From Asterias amurensis (Eukaryota; Echinodermata; Asteroidea; Forcipulatida; Asteriidae), in assembly GCF_032118995.1 (NCBI RefSeq), contig NC_092653.1:24571202-24635201 (forward strand): a DNA stretch of 64,000 nt, written 5' to 3'. This document shows positions 50,091 through 63,600 of the stretch, piece after piece. Position numbers and translations under genes: made by a program. Position 1 is the first letter of the stretch, and every line of letters begins with the position of its first letter. The notes under the pieces were generated by a model. That model did no database searches. It had not been told where the DNA came from and saw only the letters and a list, made by a program, of their open reading frames with translations.

Positions 50091-50099
50091 GTGTGTGAA

Positions 50100-52150
50100 A
50101 GTATCGAAATATTAACAAAGTTCGAAATAATTACAAACCAAAAACATGACCATACAATCTGTTCCAATTTTAATTCTTTGTGAGTATTGAATACATTATT
50201 GATCAATAAAAATAAGACGATGTATTAATAGCACCAAACAACGTTCCAATCGGAAGAAATAATTTGACTATAAAGATTCATTGGTGTTTCTTTAAAATAT
50301 TTATTATAAATTATATTCTTGGTTTATTAGTCAAAAAAATAAAATATACACCTGACAAACATGATCCAACCATAAGAAATTTCAAACACCATGGCAGAAG
50401 CACTTTTACAGACAATAACAAAATCATGGTCACATGATTTAAGTGAGAGCTCAAAATCAAGTCACATCTTAGTGAGAATTCAATGATGCACGAAAAATTA
50501 TGAAATTGATATTCATCAGTAAAGCAACCGATTACAAAAAAAATTAAATTAAATAGGGCTGTCCATTCAACTGACGTAACTCATAAAACAGAAACCATAT
50601 TATACTCAGAACCAATCAATCAACACCCTTATATCTAGAATTGATTGTGCAATTCCACAACTACTGCTACATTCTGTCTGAAGTTTCCTCCATGCTCCAC
50701 CTATGTTAAGTTGTTGTCTGTTGATGGCAACAAATCTTACATGTCAAGTCACTAAAACCATATGAAGAGAAGTATGACTCGTGTGGGACCGCCCACCATC
50801 AGTGAGTAATGTAACCTTTAAGACATTTTACAGTAAACAACTGTCCCCACCTGTCCAACTCTATCAATAAAATTAAGAAACCTTGGGTTAGTGTTTGTTA
50901 AAGGCATTTCGACAAACGACACAAACTAGCACAATGAGGCCTAATAAAAGTTGACGTTCCATTCAAACACTCAACTGATGGGAAAAAAACTAATTAAAAT
51001 TACGATCTTTGGCTTTTTTCAATAATACTGTTCCATTTTAGAAGAAAACAAAAACATTTAACAAAATTAATGAATAAAATCGAATTTTTTACGAGTTGTT
51101 CATATTTTACTTTGTAATGACAGATTGGCAATAATGTATTTACCCTCCCTTTAAGAACAACCTGTGACATATGCCTGGGAGTCTGTGGCTCACGAATAGG
51201 ACTTTTGAGTCATCTCAGGGTCCTTATCCCTCAGGCCTAGAAAACCAAACTCTGTGTTTTCCCCCGTGGAGAACATCTTCCTTGAAGGAATTGCATTCTA
51301 TACTAAATCTGATTATGATATTTCAGTGCATATTATTTCAGTGCAAAATAATTCATCAAATCATCCCATTTGAAAACTTTTATGAGTTGTTTAGAATCAT
51401 TTACTTGCCTGTGATTCTGTGGCTCTTGAAACAAAGTTTTGAATCATCGACATAGTCATCTCAGGCTACCCCCTCAGGTCTAACAAATCAAACTGTGTGT
51501 TTCCCCCAAGAAAACATCTTCCTTGCCCTCAAGGAATAAGCTGTTTGCATGTTATATTTGAATACTGTCTGGTACAATGACGTGCTTGATCACAAGTTAT
51601 TACATAAATTTGAATTCCTCAGACTACCAAGACTATTGCTTTGTCACAAGGTTTTGGGCAAGCTTTTGGGTAACGCAGTTTGGAATGGATGCATATGGCA
51701 CAATAGTACCAGGGATTGCTCATCTGGAGGTTTCCATGCAAGCCTTGCACAGAACCATTTTACATAGTGACTGTCTCTAACAGACAGCATTAAATAACCC
51801 CTTTTTGCTATGAAAAGTCGCCATCTTGTAGGGCAAATCGTATGGGCGTCCAAACGCATAGATCATTGAAGCACGCAGCACCCAACATTCCCGGTTTGAT
51901 TTCAACGGCACATGCACGTACACATGCACATAAACACAAATGCACATGCGCCAACTTGTAGGTCAGATATTTTAACGGTGACATCATATTCAATACGGTC
52001 TATAGTCTGAGGAGTTCAAAAGTAAGCGGTACATTGTGACTAAGCAAGTCATGGTACCAGACATTATTCAAATCTAAATCGCAAAAGGCATGCATATAAT
52101 TAGATCTGATTATGTCAGTGCATAATTAATTGTACCATCCCCTTTGCAAA
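50100..52150. other. Intergenic or 3' untranslated DNA; no gene seen
   Basis: Partly the 3' end region of the Ly6-type gene. A short local duplication is visible: 51180-51300 and 51405-51540 share GTCTGTGGCTC-like, CATCTCAGG and AACATCTTCCTTG blocks in order. Confidence 0.45.
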
Positions 52151-53947
52151 CTATTTGAACAATATCATGGTGATCAATACAAAAGTATAAAAAGAAAGGT
52201 GAAAGGTCACTAGAGAAGCACCATTACAAAGTTCATGTTTACAACAGTAGCTCAAAATACAAGGGTCATCACCGATGCAATCAAAACTCAGCTCGAAACA
52301 TTTTGTGTCAGTTGGGGCTGAACATTGGCGATATGTGATGTCGGACACTCCCCCGGTTATTTTCTGAATGGATTGAAAGAAAAATAAATACAAAACATCA
52401 AAACACTAAATCAATGGTCAAACAGAATGCATAAATTACGAACATAGTCTGCAATAATTATGATTAAATTATATTGCAGCTTGGAAGTAAAAAAAAAATG
52501 AAATCTAAAAAAATACTAGATCTGGATCTAAGATTGTAAATTGTTGTGACAATCAACATGTGATTATCAGTGAAACATGAAAAATGTACAAACTGAAAAG
52601 TTCAAGGTGCTTTAAAGGTTTTGCAGAATACTCCACTATAAACCTTTCTCGTTTTGCATACTGATTGTTATTTAGAAATTCAATGTTTTCTGATGGAAGT
52701 TTAAACAATCATCAACGCAGGTTTTAAAAACATACATAGATCTCAAAAAAATGTTTTCCCTGCCTAATACAAACAACAGAGGGCTCACTTTACAATACAG
52801 TAGGTGCATTCGTTTAGCTTCCCTGGGTCGACCCCGATGTTGCGTATCTTATTTTTTTCCAGGACGCACGTGGGCACACAATTACCCCACGCTCGTCCTT
52901 GACCCCCCAAAAAACCCAGACTCGTCACCACGTGAGCCTTCCCGTGGTGATGTCAGTGCACCTCAAGCCAGCCCCAAGTGACCCAATCCACAAGTGGGGC
53001 TCTTGGTGCACTGATGTCACCACAGGAAGGCTCACGTGGTGACGTGTCTGGTTGTTTTTCCTGGTTCGAGGACGATAGTGGGGTAATTGTGTGACCTTAT
53101 CTCAGATACTCGGCAAAGTGTGTTTTGCTCAGAATACTGGGCTGAACTTGCTAGTTCTGGGCAGGCCCGCCTGGCCCCACCAACCGTGGCTACAACACAA
53201 CATGTAATGTTGATGTTCAATGTCATAGCGTAAACAACAAAACTTATCACTTACTATACATGATGTCACTCCATCGCTGCACGTTTCCTTCAACTTGGAT
53301 TCAAGATAGGGGTTCTCCATTCTGCATTCTTCATTGTCCTTGCTGTTACACTTCCAACATTCAAACGCCTTTGTGACAGCTAGAACTGCAAACAAATTTT
53401 GAAGAAATATTATGTTACAATATTGCATGTAATTAGTTACACTTACAATCTCCAGAATCTGTTATTCCCCCCCTTTTTTTTGTTCTTCTTTAGGGATCGG
53501 AATTGCCAGTATGGACCAAACTGAATTTGATTGAATTGTCAGGGCTGCACTGGACTCAAGCTCTGGTGTTTTTGATCAGAAGAATGGGGGTTAAATGTTC
53601 CATCCTTTAGATGGAAGGTGAAGCTATAGGTCCTGTGTGTTATGTAGTGAAACTAAAAGACCACAATTACACTTGTTGCTATAGAGAAGGGGTTTCCCCA
53701 CTCTAATAATTCACAACTTCAAAACTTTAAAAAGTTGTTCAAGCGCACTCAGCACCTTGTTAGTGGATACAAGTGGTACAACAGACATCAATATTCAGGA
53801 AACTGCACGTTGGCTCTGCATGAAATGACACAAAAACAATGTGGATCACTCTACAATGAACACCATAAAATTGGCCAATGAATACTAACCTTTCCCAAAG
53901 ATGAGCAGGAATAGAAGATACTTTCTAATTGTAGCTGTACCGTTCAT
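52151..53947 (-). CDS. Ly6/uPAR three-finger protein, quiver/sleepless-like, GPI-anchored
   Basis: Three coding exons on the minus strand: 53890-53947 (exon top 53952, five bases of leader), 53255-53385 and 52151-52363, giving 133 residues. A noncoding first exon ends at 54797 with a good GTAAGT donor, so the leader is spliced. Residues 1-26 are a signal peptide. The mature part opens with ECWKCNS (C29, C32) and holds 12 cysteines ending in CCKHELCN at 103-110, the diagnostic Ly6/uPAR finish; YRQCS around 74-78 resembles the quiver/sleepless branch. A hydrophobic tail (114-133) after NGAS fits a GPI signal. Expected place: outer face of the plasma membrane. Family members modulate ion channels or receptors, including nicotinic receptors, but no partner can be read from this sequence. 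The two extra cysteines beyond the usual ten may form an additional disulfide. Confidence 0.85.
52803..52839. mobile_element. End fragment of the GGGTGCG element family
   Basis: GGTGCATTCGTTTAGCTTCC and the following GGGTCGACCCCG match the left end of 4130-4371. Confidence 0.65.
52874..53092. mobile_element. Foldback element in intron 2 of the Ly6-type gene
   Basis: CACACAATTACCCCAC at the left is inverted at the right (GTGGGGTAATTGTGTG). The arms continue through CACCACGTGAGCCTTCC and GGTGATGTCAGTGCACC, so most of its 219 bases are palindromic. Confidence 0.75.
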
Positions 53948-54038
53948 CAGTTCTGAAGAGATAATGAAAAAATAATTAATTTGAATATAAGCAGGCAAAG
54001 CAATGCAGGGAATGGTGTGTTTACCAAATAAAAACTAG

Positions 54039-54312
54039 TCTTGGTTCCAAGACCATTGGTGTTGCGCGGTCACACACGTACACAACCAATGTTCCGATTA
54101 TGCACTGCAAAAACTGTACATGCTTGTAATGAATGAACGCTAGTGGGCACTCTGTTTCTCTGATTTAGATCTCATCTTGGTGAGATAAGGAAATCAGAGA
54201 AACAGAGCGCCCTCTAGCGTTCATTCATTACAAGCGTGTACAGTTTTTGCCGTGCATAACCGGAACATTGGTTGTGTGTGACCATGCAACACCAATGGTC
54301 TTGGAACCAAGA
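54039..54312. mobile_element. 274-bp foldback element in intron 1 of the Ly6-type gene
   Basis: TCTTGGTTCCAAGACCATTG at the left end is inverted at the right. Arms of about 130 bases include AATGAATGAACGCTAG and TCTGTTTCTCTGATTT, meeting at ATCTCATCTTGGTGAGAT. Confidence 0.85.
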
Positions 54313-54869
54313 ATAAATAAAAACATAACATGAACCCAACTTTTAATTATTATACAAAAAGTACAAAGCAAATAATGGCGCGGTTCTAACAGGCTTGAAC
54401 TGGCCTAAAAACACCACCATAATTTATAGCAATGACTTCACCAAGCATGCTTGATTAATTTAGTGCAATAAACCAAAAATCCAGCCCTATAAATACCTAG
54501 AATGAGAGGGGGAAGGGAGGTGTCATGGGTTTGAATCCCACCAGAGCAGTCTGGTAAGCCTTTCTTCCCGGTAGTACTAAGGAAAGCTTGGGTAGAGCTT
54601 ATTTCAATAATTATATTATTAGTATCACATCACATTCACAATACAAATAAATAGTTTAAAATTATGATCCATATAACAATACCAAAAGGTAAAAAAATGG
54701 CTTTACAAAAAAAATAACTGAAAATAAAAGTATGCCGAGAGACATAGATTGCAATTTATATATAAATTATAAAGGATGTTAGCTGTTATAACTTACCGTA
54801 GGGTGTCGGTGTTGAACAAGTTCTTCCTTCTTGTTGTGACTGTTCTTCATTCACTCAACCTCAAGCATT

Positions 54870-57290
54870 TTCACGATAACGATTGACAGTGTGTCCACAA
54901 CGGTCACAACGACAGTACACATGCATTTGTTGCGGAATGCGTCGCTGTAATAGTGTACAATACACTGTTTCTTTTGTTCGAATTTGAAAAACTAAAGCTG
55001 TGGACATCATGGGCAATACACTCCGCACCGACCTTTACACCCGCCGTTCGAAAAAGTATGATAACAATGACACGTGCCACTATCAGGTGACCTCGATCTA
55101 TTCTGAGCTAGCTGACGGACGCTTTCAACAGCGCCCTCTGCTGACTTGTGTGGGTTTTCTTTCATTCTGACACGTCAAAACATACAATAAAAGTTGTGGC
55201 GTTCCCAAATGGGACGGTAACAATGCAAACACGATAGATTTTTTGTTCATTTTTATTCTGCAATAATTTGGAGGCAGATACAGAGAAATATTTTCTCCCA
55301 ATTAGTTTATTTCCACTTCATTTGTGTATTAATTGTATTATTTTTTTTTGTTGGTTTTTTGTCAGGTTTTATTTGTTTTCTTTATTAATTTATTTTTATG
55401 TTTTATTTGTATTTGTTTATTTCTTTTATTATGTTAAGGTTTTTATTTATTTAATTTCATTTACTTTATTAAAGTCAAAATTGCCCCAGCAGGGGACTGC
55501 TTCTTATTTCACTACCCCCTTTTGTTATAGTAAACTTAAACAATTTCCTTCCACACTTGAGGATACAAAATGTTTCAATTACCAAATTTCTAAGATAAAC
55601 AATTTAGGTATAGGCCCTAACCAAAATAGACAATGAAGCCGCCCTGTCATTTTTTCAGGGAGTCATGTTCTTAAACTGAACAATAAACTCGAGTAGTTGA
55701 CCACCTATCGTGTGCATAATCATGGGTGTGTAAAACTTGGCAAGTGTTTTTTGGAACGGACTCATCTCTTTAAAATTATGCACAACAAAAACGGGGGGGG
55801 ACCATATTTCTATACTGATTGTAATGTTAATTTTACTAGAATTTTAAAAACTTGTCGTTACGCCTTTATTACTCTGCAACTAACTATACAAAAGACAAGG
55901 AGAAGTGACGATAAAAAATGTTGCGCTGTTTTTTTGTTCAAAAGTGGACTTGCCAAACAAAAGTACAACCTTAAAAATGACAAGGGATAATAATGGACAA
56001 ATTCTCCCCTCCATAAAATAACTAAGAGCACAGAGAGTCGGATTTAATGATAATTTTCTTGAGAAACTAAAACTGGTGTCAATAATATGAGGGAGACATG
56101 AGTTCAGGTCGAACAGACGACAGCGTCCATAGCTTTTGTACATATGTCGCGAGCAGACGATAACGCCCCGTAATGTGTACAATTCACGGGTCCGAACGAG
56201 TTGCGTTTCTGCAGCGAGAGTCACAGGTTGTCATTTTTTCTTTCATACAAACTAGAGTTTTTGACAGCATTTATGGCCAAATACTCATCCATTATTTGTC
56301 TATATTCCCTACATGTACATGTGAAGGGGTAGAATTCTTATTTCAGTGGTTGAAAAAGGTAAAATAACATGAATTTCGTGACTTACCGGTTTGTTGGTCC
56401 GAGGATGTTGCTGTTTTTCGCACGTGCGTTTCCTATGTGACACATGTGGGAGTGTTTACGTTGTGTGCATAGTTCGCGTACTTCACATGTGAAGTCCGTG
56501 ACGTAAGCTTTTGTTGGCCAATCAAGTATCAGTACGGGCTACATGTGCGTTTGCGCACTGCGACATGACCTACATCACGTGCATTGATCTCCATACTAGT
56601 TGTACATGTATAATGAGATCAATGATCACGTGCCTTTCTATTTATTTGGTCATTATTTTAATAAAACAATTTAATTAAGACTTCTTTGGATTAATTGTTT
56701 TAATTTTTCCTTCTATTAATAATTATAATAGTTACTTCTCTGTTTCCCCAGTACATTTCATCACTGGTTTGGGGGGGGGGGGGGGGGGCGTGGGGGGTGG
56801 CGGTCATTTTTCGTGAAGGGGCGTGTTTTCAAAAGGGGACGGGGTTATTCAATTATGCAAATCACATGATCACTGGCTGCCGTCGTCCACCCAGGGCACA
56901 TACTGCTTGATGCTGAGCTAAAGTGAACTTTTAGCGGGGCACCAGTTAAGTCCAGTCACAACAATGTAAATTTAGTGTAATTTTTGTTGGCAATCTGTTT
57001 CTGTTAAGCAAGACTTTTCTGTGCTTAGCATTTTTTGTGTGCTTTCAGGCTCTATGAAAATGTTCCCATGTCTTCACCATAATGGAAAAACATATATTGG
57101 TTCATGTACGCATTAAAATAAAGTTCAGTCACTTAAAGAATAGGGTAAATGACAATCAGAACAAAAAATATGTTATATATTTGGTGTTTTATTTTGAAAA
57201 AAATAAATAAATAAACAGGATATTATAAATCACAATTCTGTTTTATTTGTTTAATTCTTTTTTCTTTCTTCAAAATATAAAATGAGACCA
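54870..57290. other. Intergenic DNA; no gene seen
   Basis: Upstream side of the Ly6-type gene. AT-rich with an 18-base G run at 56771-56788. The open frame at 55268-55636 is dominated by Phe/Tyr/Leu codons from T-rich sequence and is not considered coding. Confidence 0.5.
56771..56788 (+). repeat. Poly-G run (18)
   Basis: The longest run in the window, followed by further short G runs to about 56800. Confidence 0.95.
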
Positions 57291-57464
57291 GGGGTGGATT
57301 TCACAAAGGTAGTCCTAACTTAGGACTAGTCCTAAGGCAATGCTAAGAGATAGGACTGGTCCTACGTTAGGACTAGTAACTCATCCTAACTTAGGACTGG
57401 TCCCATCTCTTAGCATTGCCTAGGACTAGTCCTAAGTTAGGACTACCTTTGTGAAATCCACCCC
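57291..57464. mobile_element. Palindromic miniature element with GGGGTGGATTTC ends
   Basis: GGGGTGGATTTCACAAAGG and its complement end a 174-base palindrome rich in CCTAACTTAGGACTAG. CAG lies on both sides if the ends are read from GGGTGG. A decayed relative is at 61883-62010. Confidence 0.8.
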
Positions 57465-57809
57465 AGCTTAGTTGACCCTGGATATCAAAAGTACCTTCCC
57501 AAATCAGTTGATTTGACTGTAGATGCTAGAACTTTAAGGTAAAATTTCAGGCCAGCTGGGCCTCTGACGTCTGTTTAATTAGTTTATGGATACCATAGAC
57601 CATAGGTAGAGCAGCTACTATATAAATGTGCTATAAACACAGGGGCAAGCTACACTTCTTTACAATTCTAAACCAGATTATTAAACGTGCATTACACAAT
57701 GCGCACAGGATCTTTGGCTTAATAAAAGATGATGTAATTATGATTAAATGTCATGAATGGCATGACTATCCCAAACTCAAACACTGACAACAACAGGCCA
57801 TAACTCCAT

Positions 57810-57885
57810 CATAATAATAATAATAATAATAAAGAATATTTATAGGGCGCCAAAATCCACCAAAATGAGGTGCTCAAGGCGCACA
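57810..57885 (+). repeat. (AAT)n plus GGGCGCC head of the same repeat type
   Basis: ATAATAATAATAATAA, then TTTATAGGGCGCCAAAATCC and GTGCTCAAGGCGC; related to 59050-59135. Confidence 0.55.
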
Positions 57886-58618
57886 GGAGGGGAAACCACA
57901 CACAGCAAGGAAAATAAGACAAATAGACCAGTTACACATAGGCGAGACAAAGTGGTTTTAAACAAAGTGGTTTTCAACTTAACCTTGAAAGTATTGATGT
58001 TAGACATATTGCGGATTGCGGATTTGTAGAGGCAAGTCATTCCAGAGTGTGGGTCCAGCATGGAGCTGCTTAAGCAGGGAATTATGCTCAGCAACTTTCT
58101 GTGTAGCAAAAATAAACATGATGTGATGGCAGTGGCCATAAATATGCACGTGCAGCATGCAGTGTTGGAGATCTCGGCCCAGGTCTCGGTCTCACCCTCG
58201 GACTGTAAGCTCTAAGGGCCATGTCACACGAGGCAATTTACGGGCAACCAGTTCCAGGCAATCTCCATGAAGAAAAGGCATTCACATTTGAATGTTCACC
58301 TATTTCTCTTGTGGATCGTAAGACAATGTTTGTAAATTGACCCGTGTGCTACCAAAGTGGTCATGTAGTATGCACTGCACTTGGTTGCCACCAAGTTGCC
58401 TGCAAAAGTTGCCTTGTGTGACAAAGCCCTAGGACTCGATCTCGAACTTTCAGGTCTGGACTACTTAACACTGACGTGCAGTCACAGTATAAGAGTGCAT
58501 CATTTCAAACACAGCCACAGGCCAGCAAGAATCATGGCGTCCTGCTGAATTCTTTAACAAACATTGATTAACAAATTTTGCTTAAATAATCTTCAAACTA
58601 ATATATTAGGCCGTGTCC

Positions 58619-58737
58619 GAAACGGCGACTTCGGCTACAGCTACGGCTACATCGCGCGCGTCTGCCTATTCTTCAACACTGGTAGACGCTCTGATCTAGA
58701 CGTAGCTGTAGCCCAAGTCGTCGTTTCGGACACGGCC
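58619..58737. mobile_element. 119-bp miniature element with TTA target duplication
   Basis: GGCCGTGTCCGAAACGGCGA at the left is inverted at the right (CGTTTCGGACACGGCC), with TTA at 58616-58618 and 58738-58740. The 3-bp TWA-type duplication fits PIF/Harbinger (family knowledge). Confidence 0.8.
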
Positions 58738-59049
58738 TTAGCTTCTAACAATGGTTTTAATAGTTACAAAAATATTCCTTTTAACTTCACTCTGTATACA
58801 AAATAACATTATTGCATGCAACATCTGTAAGAATTACCGGTACCAAGTTAGTGTTAGAAGTTCTACCTAAACAAAGAAGGTTTTAACCAAAAAATAATAT
58901 GCTATAATACTTTTTCTTCAAATAAAACTATATGCAAATTTGGCAAACAAAATGAAACTGAAACTATGCATAATGAACTAAGAACCAATGAGTTTTGTAG
59001 ATTAAAAGATCAAAAGGTGGGATGTCTATTGCTTTAAACTTCTTCCATT

Positions 59050-59053
59050 TAAT

Positions 59054-59089
<36 letters not shown>

Positions 59090-59405
59090 GTCTTATATAG
59101 CGCACGTGTCTACCAAACAAGGTACTCAAGGCGCTGAGTACATGCATATACAAACTTTCAGAAAGACAGGTTATTGCAGTGATGAATTTTGAGACCCAAT
59201 TAGTTAGCACCTTATAATGGTTTACAAGGTGCTACGGCACATACAGCAGCCACAGCCAGGAAAACCGGGGCGAATCCCTTCTCTTTTCGATAAGTGCACT
59301 GGGTTCTTTTACATGCGTTACACAACACATGGGACCAACGGCTTTACGTCCCATCCGAAGGGCGAAGCAATGATTAAGTGTCTTGCTTAAGGACACAAGT
59401 GTTTA
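59050..59405 (+). repeat. Dispersed repeat: (AAT)n, TATATAGCGC segment and CTTTTCGATAAG core
   Basis: About ten AAT units, then TCTTATATAGCGCACGTG and CTCAAGGCGCT, then the core shared with 10430-10625. A similar (AAT)n-TTATAGGGCGC head is at 57810-57885. This order of parts suggests a composite non-autonomous element. Confidence 0.65.
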
Positions 59406-60673
59406 GGAATTAATAAAAAAAAATAAATACCTTCTTTTGGTGCCCTATAAAACTACCAACCCCAACACCCTGCTGACCCATGATTAACGGTCAACGAAGT
59501 GCGGAATTCCCTTTTCCAGTAAGCGCCAATTCTTTGCTTACAGTAAACGTTGAAACACCTTGAGCGCCACTGAGTAATGGCGGGATATGAGTGGTTAAAA
59601 GCCACTATTATCAGAACCCAAATTCATCAAACAAAAAGTCTACTAAAACCAGACACATGCCACTAACTCAAGGTAATCTGTGACCGGGATCCTGCTATTT
59701 ATGCTAAGCAGAAAATTGGTTAGCAATATTTTTAAAGTGCTGCCTTGGTTACATTACTATGTATTCAATATTCTTGAAACTGTTGTGTACATTTTTAAAG
59801 TTGGTTAATAAGTTTAGCTATGTTTTACACACATTATTTGTAAATACACATCAATTGATTTGCTTAAAACCAAACGAATATATATATATATAACCCTGTT
59901 CTGACCCCCCCTTAAAAATAATGAAATTAAATAAGTAAAATCAAACATAAGATAGATGAAAAAAATGAAAACATTATTACCTGTTTTTCATCTCCACAAA
60001 GTAAAGGCTATGGGCTGTTAAAGTGCCTTAAAATATGCAACTGTTTTTCCCACAATTCTGATGTTAAAAAGTAGATACTAGACTTTCGATATGGTTTCGA
60101 TCGAAAATGTGAAAAGCTGAAGCAACATTTTTAGGTAACATGGGCTTTAGTCAGTAGTTTCACAATGTAAAATTTCGTCATGATTAAAATCTCTGTATAC
60201 ACAGCTTCTGTATACTCTCTTCTGAAAAATAAAAACTTCCTCCTGTTGAAATATTGCTTTGCGCTTTTGAAAAACTCAAATATTTAAAGGTCTGTATATG
60301 TTTGGTAACTTGACTCTGAAAATAAATGACAGTACAAACTTATTTGGTATAAAGTACAGCAGCTTTAAATAGAATAATGCTTTTTGAGAAACTTTGAACC
60401 TTGAAGTACTGTGGTTAGGGAAAAATATATCTATTTTTTGTGCACAAATTTGAATCTGAGACGCGTTACTGTTATAAGGCTTATGAGATTGTGTATTCCG
60501 GTTACAGATTATTCCTCCTGCGTAGATAAAACCGCTCTAGATTTTCAACATCTCCAAGAATGCCACCACCTTTCGCATAGAAATTTCCACAGTTTAGTTT
60601 TATGGTATATATACAACTATGATTGAAACTAACAGTGGGTTCAAATGACCAAATGTATACAATCCCTTCAAAA
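59406..60673. other. 3' flank of proline dehydrogenase; no other gene seen
   Basis: AT-rich DNA containing the 3' untranslated region of the gene and a short (TA)n run at 59879-59892. No coding signal. Confidence 0.5.
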
Positions 60674-63600
60674 TCATACCACTGTCGGTTTGTGAAACAT
60701 CTTCCCTTGTCGAATCCTATTTTTGAGTTCCATCCAGAGGAGTTGACGTTCCTTCTTGACCCCCTTCAGCATTCCTCGGTTCTCTAGGGCTCGTCTTGAG
60801 AGGTACGGTAAGACATCCTCCACTGGACCATAAGGAAGGTATTTATAAACAGCATAGTTTGACTGCCCTGTAATGAGAAACACATCAAGGTTAAAGGCAG
60901 TGGACACTATTGGTAATTACTCAAAATAATTATCAGCATAAAACCTCACTTAGTAATGAGTAATGGGGAGAAGTTGAAAGTGTAAAACATTGTGAGAAAT
61001 GACTCCCTCTGAAGTGACGTAATGAGAAACACATGCAAGGTTAAAAGGTTGGCTCATTCAGTCAGGTTGGCTCAGTGGTTTCTCTTTATACCTCTGTGGA
61101 CCCAGGTTTGAGCCCAGCGTTAGCCTTACATGTGGATCGAGTTTTTCAGTCCTTACCTGGCTACATGGGTTTTCCCTCCCTCGTCTAAAACTGAAATGTT
61201 TTTATTGTCTTGTCCACAAAAAGTTGGTGTGATCTTTCATTAGGATGATTTGCCGACTATATAATTCAAATCAGAATTTAAAAGACCAGTATCAAAGATG
61301 TTGAGAATTTGAAAAATCCTAAAAAAAACATGTTCGTAGGCCTGGGTTCCCATCTATTCTAGACCAAGAACCACCAAGATGTTACTGAGGAGGCATACAA
61401 ACTTAGTGCGTCACAAGAAATACAAAGTTTAATCTCAAATTCTAATGAATTAAAGTAGTCGGCTTACCCAGAGGGAAGGAGACCTGGTCACACATTCCAA
61501 GTAGCTGTCCAAAGTACACCAGACGATCTTCTGGCTTGATGTTCAACTGTTGCATTCTAAGTGAAATAATGATGTACATTAATAATGTGCCATGTCTGGC
61601 ATAAATCACACTCCTGGTGCTTAAGTATCAAATTTGGTAGAGCTTGTTAAGAATGATTTTATATGACGAACCAACCATAATACAAAACCTTGAAAAGTAT
61701 GCAAGAGGTAGGGCATCTTGCTGCCAGACCAAACCAGGCACACCCCATTTTCTTAGCAACAACTGTACTGGGTTCTTCTTACTTGCATCACGCAGCACCA
61801 AAGAGCATAGGCTTTATGCCCCATCCAAAGAACTAAGCAATATTGGTGAAGTGTCTTGCTTCAGTACACAAGTGTAAAGACCAGGGGTGGATTTCACAAC
61901 GAGTTAAGATTAGTCTTATCTCGAGTTAGGGCGAGTTACTCTTCCTAACTTAGGACTAACCTTACGATTTTTATATCTCCTAGGACCAGTCCTAAGTTAC
62001 GACTAAACCGAGCAATAGTTTATAAATTGAAGCAGCGATGTAATTTTGACCCTTGAAGTCTTTGCATGTCTTTTCTCATTTTGAATCTGGTTTTGTGAAT
62101 AAAAATTTAGACAAGTCAAAATTCCCAGCTACAAGCCCTGCGGTCTTGTGAATTATTTCCCCAAACTCGATCCATGTTACGGCCTTGAGTCAACTCTCCC
62201 TGACGTGGAGTCAACCAACTGCAGTGCACGCAAATGGAGCACTTTCTCAATCAATGCCTTATCCCCCCCCCCCCCAAAAAAAAGTGAATATTCAAATGTG
62301 AATGCCTTTCCTTCATGGACTTTGCTTGCAAATTGCCTTCTATGACATGACCCTAACACTAAACCTACCTCTCAACAGCGAATCGTATCGTTTCCTCATT
62401 GTGTGACGCAACCATAGTATTGACCTTTCCTCTCGTGTGTATCGTATGCAGCATGTAATCCAGGCATTGATGATACATAGCACCAGTTGCTTCATAGTTA
62501 TCATTAACGGGGTCATCGTAGCCAACTTCCTCTGCTCTTTTTCTCTCTTGATCCATGTAGGCACCGCGGACGAGCTTGGCACCAAAGTGGAACTCTTCAC
62601 GGTTGGCAAGCTCCATGTCTACCTTGAGATTGTTGAAGGTTTGCTTTTAGGGGGAACAAAATTATAATGATAATAGTAATGCATTTATAATGTGCCCTCT
62701 ATCTAGTGTACAAGACCCTATTCTGAGGCGCAGAAGAAATTGGTGGCAGCGGGTGGATTTTTAAAAATAATTGCTCAAATTTTCTGCTGATATAAAAAAA
62801 TTAATAGTATAATAAATTGCACTACTCTTCTCTTTTGTACATGTATATACGCCAGTAGCATAGAAAAAATGACCCCAAGCCAAAGTTATTATTAACTTCC
62901 TAGCTCTATTGTACATTCCCTTGTCATTTTGAATATTGTCTTACTCTGTATTGTATTATTGTCATGTGTTAATGCCAAAAACAAAAACTAAAAAATATAC
63001 AAAATATACACAAATAAAGCTTGCTTCGGTGATCATAACTCTGGCACATCATCATTTTTCGCTTACTTAAGCATGGATTATTCTACATTGGTTGGTTCGT
63101 CTCGTGTTCTTTCAAACAATTACTCAAAACATATTTGCTCAAAGTCAAATCCAAACTTTAAAATGTTTTTTTCTGCTCTTCACTTTTGCTTATTGTTGAG
63201 CCCTTTGAGTATCACTACGTGAGGGAATAGTGCCCTAAACGAAACCATTACTGTTTTTATTATTATTACTATTATTTATTCGGCATAAAAACACATACAA
63301 AATACAAACATAATCAAAACAAAACAAAAACCAGGGACATATGCCTGGAATTAAAAAAGTTTACCAAAAAAACTGTAGCCCGAAGGCCTTCAATTCCAAT
63401 ATCCCTGGTCATATATTAAAAATCTATAATTATTTACAATAAATCAATATGGGCATTAAGAACATCAGACAACAACAGAAAAAAGCAATGACGCTATTAT
63501 TTAGTGACCTTTAAAATGACCTACACGATTCAGTCCATTGCACAAACTTGAAGCCCGATATTGTTCAGTCAACTCTTATGCCCACCTCAACTAACACTCA

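Noticed and set aside
55268-55636. 122-codon plus-strand frame rich in Phe, Tyr and Leu
   Set aside because: Composition follows the local T-rich sequence; no domain, no conserved motif.
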